A stretch of DNA of 64,000 nucleotides from positions 620,001 to 684,000 of the forward strand of contig NZ_CP045644.1 of NCBI RefSeq assembly GCF_009498455.1, in the 5' to 3' direction. The DNA comes from Variovorax paradoxus (GTDB taxonomy: Bacteria; Pseudomonadota; Gammaproteobacteria; Burkholderiales; Burkholderiaceae_C). The stretch's first letter is position 1; every line of letters starts with the position of its first letter. The position numbers were made by a program, and so were the translations under genes. Shown piece after piece: positions 43,244 to 51,124 of the stretch. Below the pieces are notes generated by a model. It was not told the DNA's origin. It did not search any database and was given only the letters and a program-made list of their open reading frames with translations.

Positions 43244-43885
43244 ATGCTCAACATCTGGGGCCGCATCAGCTCGATCAACGTGCGCAAGGTCGTGTGGTGC
43301 GCGCAGGAACTCGGGCTCGACTTCCAGCGCACCGAGGCCGGCGGCAAGTTCGGCGTGGTGCAGACGCCCGAATACCGCGCGCTCAACCCGAACGCCATGG
43401 TGCCCACCATCGACGACGGCGAAGGCGCCGAACGCGTCACGCTGTGGGAGTCGAACGTCATCGTGCGCTACCTCTGCGCCCGGTACGCGCACGGCACGCT
43501 CTACCCGAGCGAGCTGCCCGCGCGCTTCGACGCCGAGCGCTGGATGGACTGGCAGCAGACCACGCTCAACCGCGCCAGCCGCGACGCCTTCGTGCAATGG
43601 GTGCGCACGGCGCCGTCGGAGCGCCAGCCCGCGCTGATCGCCGCATCGGTGCGCGAGAGCGAGGCGCTGTTCGCCATGCTCGACGCGCACCTCGCGCAGC
43701 GCCCCTACATGGCCGGCGATCGCTTCACCATGGCCGACATCCCGATCGGCTGCGAAGCGCACCGCTGGTTCGGCCTGCCCGGCGCCGAGTACCGCCGGCC
43801 CGTCTGGCCGAACGTCGAGCGCTGGTACGCCGATTTGCTTTCCCGACCGGGCACGCGCGGCGTGCTCGATTTATCCCTCGAATGA
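43244..43885 (+). CDS. Glutathione S-transferase family protein
   Basis: A 213-residue protein. The thioredoxin-like N-terminal domain starts LNIWGRISSINVRKVVWCAQELGL and contains LWESNVIVRYL, the glutathione-binding Glu-Ser pair. The helical C-terminal domain ends with MADIPIGCEAHRWFGLPG. Its Ser/Asn active site suggests a theta/beta-like bacterial enzyme. It may detoxify electrophilic intermediates of the pathway. Its stop overlaps the start of the second PhzF gene by 4 bases. Confidence 0.92.
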   Translation: MLNIWGRISSINVRKVVWCAQELGLDFQRTEAGGKFGVVQTPEYRALNPNAMVPTIDDGEGAERVTLWESNVIVRYLCARYAHGTLYPSELPARFDAERWMDWQQTTLNRASRDAFVQWVRTAPSERQPALIAASVRESEALFAMLDAHLAQRPYMAGDRFTMADIPIGCEAHRWFGLPGAEYRRPVWPNVERWYADLLSRPGTRGVLDLSLE

Positions 43886-44814
43886 CCCTGATGAAATCCC
43901 GCCCCTTCAAGCAAGTCGATGTCTTCACCGCCACCGCCTATTTCGGCAATCCGCTCGCGGTGGTGCTCGACGGCCAGGACCTCGACGACGCCGCCATGCA
44001 GCGCTTCGCGCGGTGGACGAACCTGTCCGAGACCACCTTCCTGCTGCCGCCGACCGATGCGACTGCCGACTACCGCGTGCGCATCTTCACGCCCGGCGGC
44101 GAGCTGCCCTTTGCGGGCCATCCGACCATCGGCAGTTGCCATGCGTGGCTGCAGGCCGGCGGCAAGCCCAAGGCGGCGGGCCGCGTGGTGCAGCAGTGCG
44201 GCGCCGGCCTCGTGCCGCTGCGGCACGACGGCGGGCGCCTGGCCTTTGCAGCGCCGCCGCTCAAGCGCAGCGCCCCGAGCCCTGCGCTGCTGGCCAAGGT
44301 GGCCGGCGCGCTGGGGTTGAAGGCGCAGCAGATCGTCGCGGCGCAGATGCTCGTCAACGGCCCGGCCTGGCTCGGCCTGCTGCTGGACGATGCCGACGCT
44401 GTGCTGCGGCTCACGCCCGATCACCGCCTGCTCAAGGAACTCGGCGTCGAAGCCGGCGTGGCAGGCGTGCCTGCTGCGCGCGACGACTCGCTGCTCATCG
44501 GCCGCTCGAACCGCGAAGCGCGCGCCTTCGGCCATCGCCCGGCCGCCGCGCCCGACGACGGCGAGAAGATCGATCTCGAAGTGCGTGCCTTTGCGGCAGC
44601 CGTCGGCGTGGAGGAAGACCCCGTCACCGGCAGCCTCAACGCGGGCCTGGCCGAGTGGCTCATCGCGGACGGCCACATGCCCGAGCGCTACGTGGCCGCG
44701 CAAGGCCAGTGCCTGGGCCGCGCGGGCCGCGTGTACATCGAGCGCGACAGCGACGGCACGGTCTGGGTCGGCGGCGACGCCGTGACCTGCATCGACGGCC
44801 ACGTCACGCTCTGA
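43882..44814 (+). CDS. PhzF family isomerase-like protein (second copy)
   Basis: A 310-residue PhzF-fold protein. Glu50 in NLSETTFLLPP is the presumed catalytic acid, with FAGHPTIGSCHAWL and EDPVTGSLNAGLAEWL as lobe motifs. It is only distantly like the first PhzF copy, so the two probably have different tasks. The ATG at 43882 overlaps the GST stop; a second ATG at 43891 would shorten the protein by three residues. The carbon substrate is unknown. Confidence 0.9.
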   Translation: MTLMKSRPFKQVDVFTATAYFGNPLAVVLDGQDLDDAAMQRFARWTNLSETTFLLPPTDATADYRVRIFTPGGELPFAGHPTIGSCHAWLQAGGKPKAAGRVVQQCGAGLVPLRHDGGRLAFAAPPLKRSAPSPALLAKVAGALGLKAQQIVAAQMLVNGPAWLGLLLDDADAVLRLTPDHRLLKELGVEAGVAGVPAARDDSLLIGRSNREARAFGHRPAAAPDDGEKIDLEVRAFAAAVGVEEDPVTGSLNAGLAEWLIADGHMPERYVAAQGQCLGRAGRVYIERDSDGTVWVGGDAVTCIDGHVTL

Positions 44815-44827
44815 ACGAAAGCACACC

Positions 44828-45523
44828 ATGGCCCCCGCCGAAGTCGACCACCTCGTGATCGCCGCCGCTTCGCTGGCAGAGGGTGTGGCGTGGTGCGAGG
44901 CCACGCTCGGCGTGACACCCGCGCCGGGCGGCGCGCATCCGCTGATGGGCACGCACAACCGGCTGCTGAACATCGCGAGCGACGCGTTCCCGCGCGCCTA
45001 TGCCGAGATCATCGCGATCGAGCCCGGCAAGGCGCCGTCGCGGCCGAAGACCCGCCGCTGGTTCGACCTGGACGACGCAGCGCTGCAGGCCGCGCTCGTG
45101 CGGCGCGGCCCGCGGCTGATCCACTTCGTGGCGCGCGTGCCTGATGCACACGCCGCCACGCAGGCGCTCGCGCGTGAAGAGCATGCGCACATCGACCGCG
45201 GCCAGCTGCTCGAAGCCGCGCGCGACACGCCGGCCGGCCGGCTCGAATGGCAGATCACGGTGCGCGACGACGGCCAGCGCCTGTTCTACGGCGCACTGCC
45301 CACGCTGATCCAGTGGGGCGCCGTGCATCCGACCGACGCCATGCCCGCCTCGGGCCTCACGCTGCGGTCGCTGCGCGTGGCGCATCCGCGCGCGCCGGCG
45401 CTGTCGGCCGCGCTCTCGGCCATCGGCATGGTCCGCCTGCCGGTCGATGCCGGACCGCCCAACCTCGTCGCCGTGTTCGACACGCCGCGTGGCCCCGTCA
45501 CGCTTGAATCGAAGGGACTCTGA
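44828..45523 (+). CDS. VOC superfamily protein (Glyoxalase_3-like domain)
   Basis: A 231-residue protein starting VDHLVIAAASLAEGVAWCEATLGV, the usual first module of the glyoxalase-3-like group, with GTHNRLLNI as the metal-site region and a longer C-terminal module. Such proteins are often annotated only by domain. It follows the second PhzF gene by 13 bases and precedes the third LysE gene by 1 base. Its role is unknown; removal of a reactive carbonyl product is a reasonable guess. Confidence 0.85.
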   Translation: MAPAEVDHLVIAAASLAEGVAWCEATLGVTPAPGGAHPLMGTHNRLLNIASDAFPRAYAEIIAIEPGKAPSRPKTRRWFDLDDAALQAALVRRGPRLIHFVARVPDAHAATQALAREEHAHIDRGQLLEAARDTPAGRLEWQITVRDDGQRLFYGALPTLIQWGAVHPTDAMPASGLTLRSLRVAHPRAPALSAALSAIGMVRLPVDAGPPNLVAVFDTPRGPVTLESKGL

Positions 45524-45524
45524 C

Positions 45525-46157
45525 ATGCTGACCCTCACCGAAATCGCCTGGTTCGCCCTCGCCTCTTTGCTGCTGGCGCTCACGCCGGGGCCGAACATGA
45601 TCTATTGCGTGTCGCGCACGCTGATCCAGGGCCGCCGCGCGGGAATGATTTCGCTGGGCGGCGTGCTGATGGCCTTCCTGGTGCACCTGTTCGCCGCGGC
45701 GCTGGGCCTCACGGCGCTGCTGCTGGCGGTGCCGGTCGCGTTCGACGCGATCCGCTTTGCCGGTGCAGCCTACCTGCTGTGGCTCGCGTGGCAGGCGGTC
45801 AAGCCCGGCGGCAACGCGCCCTTCGAAGCGCGCGCGCTGCCGGCCGATCCGCCGGCCAAGCTGTTCCGCATGGGCTTTCTCACGAACCTGCTGAACCCGA
45901 AGGTGGCGATGTTCTACCTGTCGTTCTTTCCGCAGTTCATCCACCCCGAACGCGGCTCGGTGCTGCTGCAGAGTCTGCAGCTGGGCCTGGCGCAGATGGC
46001 GAGCAGCGCGCTGGTCAACGCCGTGGTGATCGCCGGCGCCGCGAGCATCACGGCTGTGCTGTCGCAAAGCGCCGGCTGGCTGCGTGCGCAGCGCTACATC
46101 ATGGGCAGCGTGCTGGCCGCACTGGCCGTGCGCGTGGCGCTCACCGAACGCAAGTAA
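45525..46157 (+). CDS. LysE family exporter (third copy)
   Basis: A 210-residue membrane protein with six hydrophobic segments and the motif LALTPGPNMIYCVSRTLIQGRRAG. NLLNPKVAMFYLSFFPQFIHP is in the fourth helix. It is the third LysE-type exporter in the same run, and the three differ in sequence. The start is 1 base after the glyoxalase-like gene and 20 bases separate its stop from the dehydratase gene. Confidence 0.92.
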   Translation: MLTLTEIAWFALASLLLALTPGPNMIYCVSRTLIQGRRAGMISLGGVLMAFLVHLFAAALGLTALLLAVPVAFDAIRFAGAAYLLWLAWQAVKPGGNAPFEARALPADPPAKLFRMGFLTNLLNPKVAMFYLSFFPQFIHPERGSVLLQSLQLGLAQMASSALVNAVVIAGAASITAVLSQSAGWLRAQRYIMGSVLAALAVRVALTERK

Positions 46158-46177
46158 GCAAGAACGAAAGACGCCTG

Positions 46178-47149
46178 ATGCGATTCACCCGCGAAGAGAT
46201 CGACGCTGCGTTGCGCACCGTGCATGCAGCCATGCCGCCCACGCCGCAGTACACGTGGCCGCTGCTGTCGCAGCGCCTGGGCGCCACGGTCTGGGCCAAG
46301 CACGAGAACCACACGCCGGTCGGCGCCTTCAAGATCCGCGGCGGCCTGACCTACTTCGAGACCCTGGCGCGCGAACAGCCCGAGGCGCGCCACGTGATCA
46401 GCGCCACGCGCGGCAACCATGGCCAGTCGGTCGGCTTCGCGGCGCAGCGCCACCAACTGGCCGCGACCATCGTGGTGCCGCACGGCAATTCGCGCGAGAA
46501 GAACGCGGCGATGCGGGCGCTCGGCGTCACGCTGGTCGAGCATGGCGACGATTTCCAGGCCGCCTCCGAACATGCGGCCGTGCTGGCCGAGCGCGACGCA
46601 CTGCACCGCGTGCCCTCGTTCCATCGCGAGCTGGTGCGGGGCGTGTCGACCGCGTATGTCGAGTTCTTCAGTGCTTTGAAAGACTCGCCCCCCGACGTGC
46701 TGTTCGTGCCCATCGGCCTGGGCTCCGGCTTTGCCGGCGCGGCGGCGGCGCGCGCGCATTGCGGCGTGTCGACGAAGCTCATCGGCGTGGTGTCGGCGCA
46801 CGCGACGGCCTACCGCGACTCGTTTCGCGCGCGCCGTGCCATCGAATCGCCCGCGACCACATTGCTGGCCGATGGCATGGCCTGCCGCACGCCGGTGCCT
46901 GAATCTCTGGACGTGATCCTGCAGGAAGCCGATGACGTGATCACCGTGACCGACGACGAGGTGGCGGAAGCGATGCGCGTTCTGTTCACCGACACGCACA
47001 ACGTGGCGGAAGGGGCGGGTGCGGCTGCGTTGGCGGGGGCGCTTCAGCAGCAGGAGCGCTGGCGCGGCAAGTCCGTGGGCATTGCGCTGAGCGGTGGCAA
47101 TGTCGATGCGGACATGTTCGCGGGGGTGTTGGCGCGCAGCGCTTCCTGA
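46178..47149 (+). CDS. Threonine dehydratase-like PLP enzyme
   Basis: A 323-residue fold-type II PLP enzyme. HENHTPVGAFKIRGG contains Lys52, the PLP lysine. SATRGNHGQSVGFAAQ is the substrate-loop motif, GLGSGFAGAAAA is the phosphate-binding loop, and SGGNVD near the C-terminus contacts the PLP ring nitrogen. There is no C-terminal ACT regulatory domain, so it is a catabolic-type serine/threonine dehydratase or an EutB-type enzyme of ectoine use. It closes the cluster and would deaminate the amino compound to a keto acid. Confidence 0.9.
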   Translation: MRFTREEIDAALRTVHAAMPPTPQYTWPLLSQRLGATVWAKHENHTPVGAFKIRGGLTYFETLAREQPEARHVISATRGNHGQSVGFAAQRHQLAATIVVPHGNSREKNAAMRALGVTLVEHGDDFQAASEHAAVLAERDALHRVPSFHRELVRGVSTAYVEFFSALKDSPPDVLFVPIGLGSGFAGAAAARAHCGVSTKLIGVVSAHATAYRDSFRARRAIESPATTLLADGMACRTPVPESLDVILQEADDVITVTDDEVAEAMRVLFTDTHNVAEGAGAAALAGALQQQERWRGKSVGIALSGGNVDADMFAGVLARSAS

Positions 47150-47162
47150 GCGGGTTGCTGCT

Positions 47163-47423
47163 GTTCAGGGCGCGTGCCCAGGCCACCGGGTACTTCCCTC
47201 CGCGAATGTCCCCCGGGCTTCGCCCTCCTCCTTGATTTCGCTGCGGGAAGCACCCGGTGTCCTGCGCCCGCTGGGCGCTGTCGTTGTGCCGGTCGATCAA
47301 TCACCGCACTGCCCAGCGCTCACGTCGATGCGGTGCCTTGCGCAGCGAAATTAAGGGGGAGCCCGAAGGGCGGAGGACATTCGCGGAGCAAGGTACCGCG
47401 TCGGCGGGAGCGCCGCCCTGAAC
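47163..47423. repeat. Large imperfect inverted repeat (about 260 bases) between convergent genes
   Basis: The left arm runs from GTTCAGGGC at 47163 to CTGCG at 47245 and the right arm from CGCAGCG at 47341 to GCCCTGAAC at 47415-47423. Inside these, CCGCGAATGTCC (47199-47210 region) and GGACATTCGCGG (47375-47386) are exact complements, as are ATTTCGCTGCG and CGCAGCGAAAT; the segment between them is partly mismatched. The loop of about 95 bases has short internal complements. It carries no gene. It fills the gap between two convergent genes and looks like a dispersed repeat unit or a degenerate transposable remnant. Confidence 0.75.
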
Positions 47424-47430
47424 CACAGCC

Positions 47431-48258
47431 TTACGGCAGCGGCCCCGTATTCGCCGTGCTCAACGGCAGCCGCGACACCTCGGCCAACAGCAACGCCAAC
47501 TGCTGCGCAGCGGCATTGACCACCGCCTGACCCTTCTCTGCAGTGGCCGCCGCCGCATTCCCGGCCGCGCCCTGCGCGTTGTAGTCCTCCATCGCCCAGC
47601 CGAGCTTGGCGCTCTTGCCGTTGCCGAGGATCGCGTAGTCGGCTGCGCGCTGCTCTGAGGTGGAACTGAAATCCTTCGCCTCGCCCATGCGCACGAACTC
47701 GGGCGTCAGCGCCAGCATCATCGAGGTCTCGACCTCGCCCGCGTGCACGCCGAAGCGGTGCTCCTGCGCGCTGAACTGCGCGTTGGCATCGCCCAGCGGC
47801 AGGTTGAACCAGCTCACGCTGTAGACGATGAGGCCGTGCGCGGCGCGCAGCTCGCGCGCCACGATGTCCATCGCACCCACATGGCCGCCGTGGGCGTTGA
47901 ACAGCACCAGCTTCTTCACGCCGGCGCGCGCCACGCCCGCGCCGATCTCCTTCCACATCCGGATCAGCGTCTCGGCCGACAGCGAGAGCGTGCCCGCGAA
48001 ACGCGCGTGCTCGGGGCTCAGGCCGATCTGCTGGGTGGGCAGGAAAAGCGCCGGCAGTTCCGGCGGCAGCAGCGGCAGCGCGGCCGCCACGATGCCGTCG
48101 GCCAGCACGGTGTCCACGCCCAGCGGCAGGTGCGGGCCATGCTGTTCGGTCGCGCCCAGCGGCAGCACCGCCACCGTGGTCGCCGCATCGAGCGCGGCGA
48201 AGTCGCGCGTCGTCAATTGAGACCAGAAACGGGGCAAGGGGACCGGAAGTGCGTTCAT
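47431..48258 (-). CDS. Creatininase family protein
   Basis: A 275-residue protein of the creatininase/creatinine amidohydrolase fold. Metal ligands are visible in ATEQHGPHLPLGVDT (Glu38, His40, Asp49) and FNAHGGHVGAM (His123, His126), and VHAGEVETSMMLA carries the bridging Glu. Members hydrolyse cyclic amides (creatinine, MftE peptide cleavage, formamidopyrimidines). No mycofactocin genes are nearby, so an amidohydrolase role is more likely. The substrate is unknown. Its 3' end lies 8 bases from the inverted repeat. Confidence 0.9.
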   Translation of the reverse strand: MNALPVPLPRFWSQLTTRDFAALDAATTVAVLPLGATEQHGPHLPLGVDTVLADGIVAAALPLLPPELPALFLPTQQIGLSPEHARFAGTLSLSAETLIRMWKEIGAGVARAGVKKLVLFNAHGGHVGAMDIVARELRAAHGLIVYSVSWFNLPLGDANAQFSAQEHRFGVHAGEVETSMMLALTPEFVRMGEAKDFSSTSEQRAADYAILGNGKSAKLGWAMEDYNAQGAAGNAAAATAEKGQAVVNAAAQQLALLLAEVSRLPLSTANTGPLP

Positions 48259-48380
48259 GCGGCGATCTTAGGGCGGGGCCATGGGCGGCGCGCGGAGCAA
48301 CACTTTGCGCACAACCGCACACAACCTCCTGACATCAGACGAATCGATCGCGAATCTGTTCACGATTAGTTCTCATCTTT

Positions 48381-48414
48381 GGTCATTTTCAATCCAATTG
48401 TTAACAAAATGACC
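48381..48414. promoter_or_regulatory. Palindromic operator candidate upstream of pgaA
   Basis: GGTCATTTT (48381-48389) and AAAATGACC (48406-48414) are a perfect 9-bp inverted repeat with 16 bases between, and TTGTTAACAA (48398-48407) is a palindrome inside it. TAGAGT follows at 48415 and may be the -10 element. The stretch is unusually AT-rich. It is 74 bases before the pgaA start and is the likely control point of the pga operon. Confidence 0.6.
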
Positions 48415-48487
48415 TAGAGTCCTTTTCACGAACTTTCCGCCACGGCTTGTCACGGCCCAGGAAAGTTCAAGCAAAAAAGGGAGTTGC

Positions 48488-51124
48488 GTGTCCATCCATA
48501 CACAAAGAAATGGAGGCACCGTCGTTGCCGGGCGCAAGGTCGCGCCCTTCAAGGCATTGCCTCATCGCCTCGCACGCGCCGTGCGGGGTTTGCCGCCGAT
48601 CGTGTGCGTGCTGGTCTTCGGTACCAGCACCGCCTTCGCGGATTCCACTGTCGCGCCCTCGCCTGTCGCCCCCCATGGCGGCGCGGTGGCGTATGACGCC
48701 TCGCAGCACGACGCACTGATCGTCGCGCGCCGCGCCGGTCGCATCGCGCCGGCCCCAGCCCTGCAGCAGCTGCGCCAATGGCTGGCTGCCCCGCTGGCCG
48801 ACGATCAGCGCCGCCGCGTGGCGTCCGACGCCATCGCGATCGCGGTCGCCGACGGTCGGTTCGCCGAGGCGGTGGCCGTGGGCCGCCAGGTGCCGCCCGC
48901 CGGGCTGAGCGACTACGCGCTCGGCCCCCTGGCCGGCGCCGCACGGCGCACGGGCGACATCGCCTTGCAGGGCGACACGGTCAAGGTCTGGCGCGCGCGC
49001 CAGCCGACGGCCCGCGAGCCGCGCCTCCACGAAGCTTTCTGGCGACTGGCCAGCGGCGACACGGCGGGCGCACACGCCATCTACCGCGCGCTGGCCCAGC
49101 CCGCGCCCACAGCGGTCGCCGACCGCGTCGCGCTGCTCGACCTGCGCGCCGCGCTGGCGCGTGCGCAAGGCCAGCCGTTCCAGGCGCTGTCGGCTTACAG
49201 CGAGATCACTTCGCTGCAGCCCGATCGCCGCGATGCGCAGCGCGATGCCGACTTCCTGCTGGCCGAGTACGGCGGCGCCACCGCCGCGTTCGAAGACGCG
49301 CAAGCCGCCGAGCGCAAGCAGCCCGGCAGCATCGCCCCGCTCACGCTTGCGATGCTCGAACAACAGGCGCTGGCGCAGCAGCTGCGATGGGCCGTGAAGG
49401 CGCGCGACCAGCGCGTGGGCGCGGCCCGCGTCACCGACCTCGACAAGGTGCTGACCGCGCAGCCCGCCGCGTTGGCCCGCGTCGATGCGGCGCTCGCGCA
49501 GCCCGCCACGCCAGACGCCGATGCATGGCGCACGCTGCGCACGCGGCTGCAGTCGGACCGCATGATGGCGCTGCTGGAGCGTGGCCGCCCGGCCGACACG
49601 ATCGCGCTGTACGACAGCCTGCGTGCCGACGCCACCGTGCTACCGCCCTACGCACTCGGCACCGCCGCCCGTGCGCTGGCGCAGGAGCGCCGCTCGGTCG
49701 ATGCCGTGCCGCTGTTCGAACAAGCGGTCGTCGATCTGCCGATGCCCGACCCCCTGCATTTCGGCCTGGTCTACGCCTACCTCGATACGGGCCGCTTCGA
49801 CGACGCCGAAGCCCTGCTCCAACGCATCGAAGGCGCCACGCCGGTCCTGATGCGGCTGGCCCCGGAAGCCGGCCGCCCCAACGACCAGTTCTCGGAAGTG
49901 AGCGGCCTGAGCGCGCTGCTGCAGCTCTATGGCGATCGCCCGAAGATCGCGCAGCCGCGCTTCGACGCGCTCACCTACGAAGCCCCGCTCAATGCGGGCT
50001 ACGCCTACGGCGCCGCGCTCACCGAGCGGTTGCGCGAGCACCCCGAGGCGGCCGTGGCGCGCTTCGAGGCGCTGAGCGCCGACCACCCCGACGACCTCAG
50101 CGTGCGCACCGGCCATGTCGAAGCGCTGCTCGACGCCGACGAATTCCGCGCGGCCCGGCTGCGCGCCGAGTCGCTCGAGGCCGACGCGCCCGACGCCGCC
50201 GAGGTGCGCGAGATGGCACGCAAGCGCCGCTCGCTGGTCGGCCCGCATCTCGAGATCGACGCCGAAGGTTCGCGCGGCGGCGGCACGCTGGCCAGCCGCG
50301 AATGGCGCGTCGACAGCCGGCTCAGCGCCGGCCTCATCGGCGATGCGTGGCGCGTGTTTTATGCGCAGACGCTGGGCCGCGGCTACACCTCCGAAGGCAC
50401 CGCCAAGTGGGCCCGCAGCGGCCTCGGCGCAAGCTGGCAGCAGGGCCGATGGCTGGCCGAAGGCGTGCTGCAGCATGCGAACAACGGCCGCTACCGGAGC
50501 AGCGTGGCCGGCCGCGTCGACTACCGCGCGGGCGATGCCTGGCAGCTGTCGGCGACCTACGACGGCGACAGCAAGGAGCTGCCCTGGAAAGCCCGGGCCG
50601 TGCCCTTCGGCGCGCAGGCCATCGGCGCGCGCGAGTTCGGCGCCAGCGTGGCTCACATCGTCAACGAGTCGCGCCGCTTCGACCTGCAATGGCGCCGGCT
50701 CGACTTCAGCGACGGCAACCTGCGCGACGGCCTCGACTTCGGCTGGCGCGAGCGCTGGGTCAGCACGCCGCGCTTCCAGCTCGAGACGCGGCTGGGCGTC
50801 GATGCCAGCCGCAGCCGCCTGCAGGACGTGCGCTATTTCAGCCCCTCGCGCGATGCCAGCGCGCAGCTGTCGGTGCGCGGCCAGTGGCTCACCTGGAAAA
50901 GCGACGACCGCCAGTTCTTCCAGGTGCTGGAGCTTGGCGGCGGCAGCTACCGTCAGGCCGGCTTCGGCAGCGGCCCGCTGTGGAACCTGCGCTACGAGCA
51001 CCGCTGGGCCCTGGGCCAGAAGCTCACGCTGCGCTACGGCCTGACCTACGGCAGCCACCCCTACGACGGCGTGCGCGAAAAACAGCGCGGCGTGTTCCTG
51101 AACCTTTCGATGCCCCTGCAGTGA
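48488..51124 (+). CDS. pgaA: Poly-beta-1,6-N-acetylglucosamine export porin PgaA
   Basis: An 878-residue outer-membrane protein that lets deacetylated PNAG leave the cell. A long N-terminus of about 51 residues ends in a hydrophobic signal segment (VCVLVFGTSTAFA). Residues about 65-520 form helical TPR-like repeats that hold the polymer in the periplasm. From about residue 590 alternating amphipathic strands and aromatic girdles form a beta-barrel that ends in LNLSMPLQ. The GTG start is preceded by AGGGAG. The ATG of pgaB overlaps the stop codon by one base. Confidence 0.93.
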   Translation: MSIHTQRNGGTVVAGRKVAPFKALPHRLARAVRGLPPIVCVLVFGTSTAFADSTVAPSPVAPHGGAVAYDASQHDALIVARRAGRIAPAPALQQLRQWLAAPLADDQRRRVASDAIAIAVADGRFAEAVAVGRQVPPAGLSDYALGPLAGAARRTGDIALQGDTVKVWRARQPTAREPRLHEAFWRLASGDTAGAHAIYRALAQPAPTAVADRVALLDLRAALARAQGQPFQALSAYSEITSLQPDRRDAQRDADFLLAEYGGATAAFEDAQAAERKQPGSIAPLTLAMLEQQALAQQLRWAVKARDQRVGAARVTDLDKVLTAQPAALARVDAALAQPATPDADAWRTLRTRLQSDRMMALLERGRPADTIALYDSLRADATVLPPYALGTAARALAQERRSVDAVPLFEQAVVDLPMPDPLHFGLVYAYLDTGRFDDAEALLQRIEGATPVLMRLAPEAGRPNDQFSEVSGLSALLQLYGDRPKIAQPRFDALTYEAPLNAGYAYGAALTERLREHPEAAVARFEALSADHPDDLSVRTGHVEALLDADEFRAARLRAESLEADAPDAAEVREMARKRRSLVGPHLEIDAEGSRGGGTLASREWRVDSRLSAGLIGDAWRVFYAQTLGRGYTSEGTAKWARSGLGASWQQGRWLAEGVLQHANNGRYRSSVAGRVDYRAGDAWQLSATYDGDSKELPWKARAVPFGAQAIGAREFGASVAHIVNESRRFDLQWRRLDFSDGNLRDGLDFGWRERWVSTPRFQLETRLGVDASRSRLQDVRYFSPSRDASAQLSVRGQWLTWKSDDRQFFQVLELGGGSYRQAGFGSGPLWNLRYEHRWALGQKLTLRYGLTYGSHPYDGVREKQRGVFLNLSMPLQ

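Noticed and set aside
47431..48258. Creatininase-family gene as MftE of a mycofactocin locus
   Set aside because: No mycofactocin precursor, radical SAM or other mft genes are nearby.
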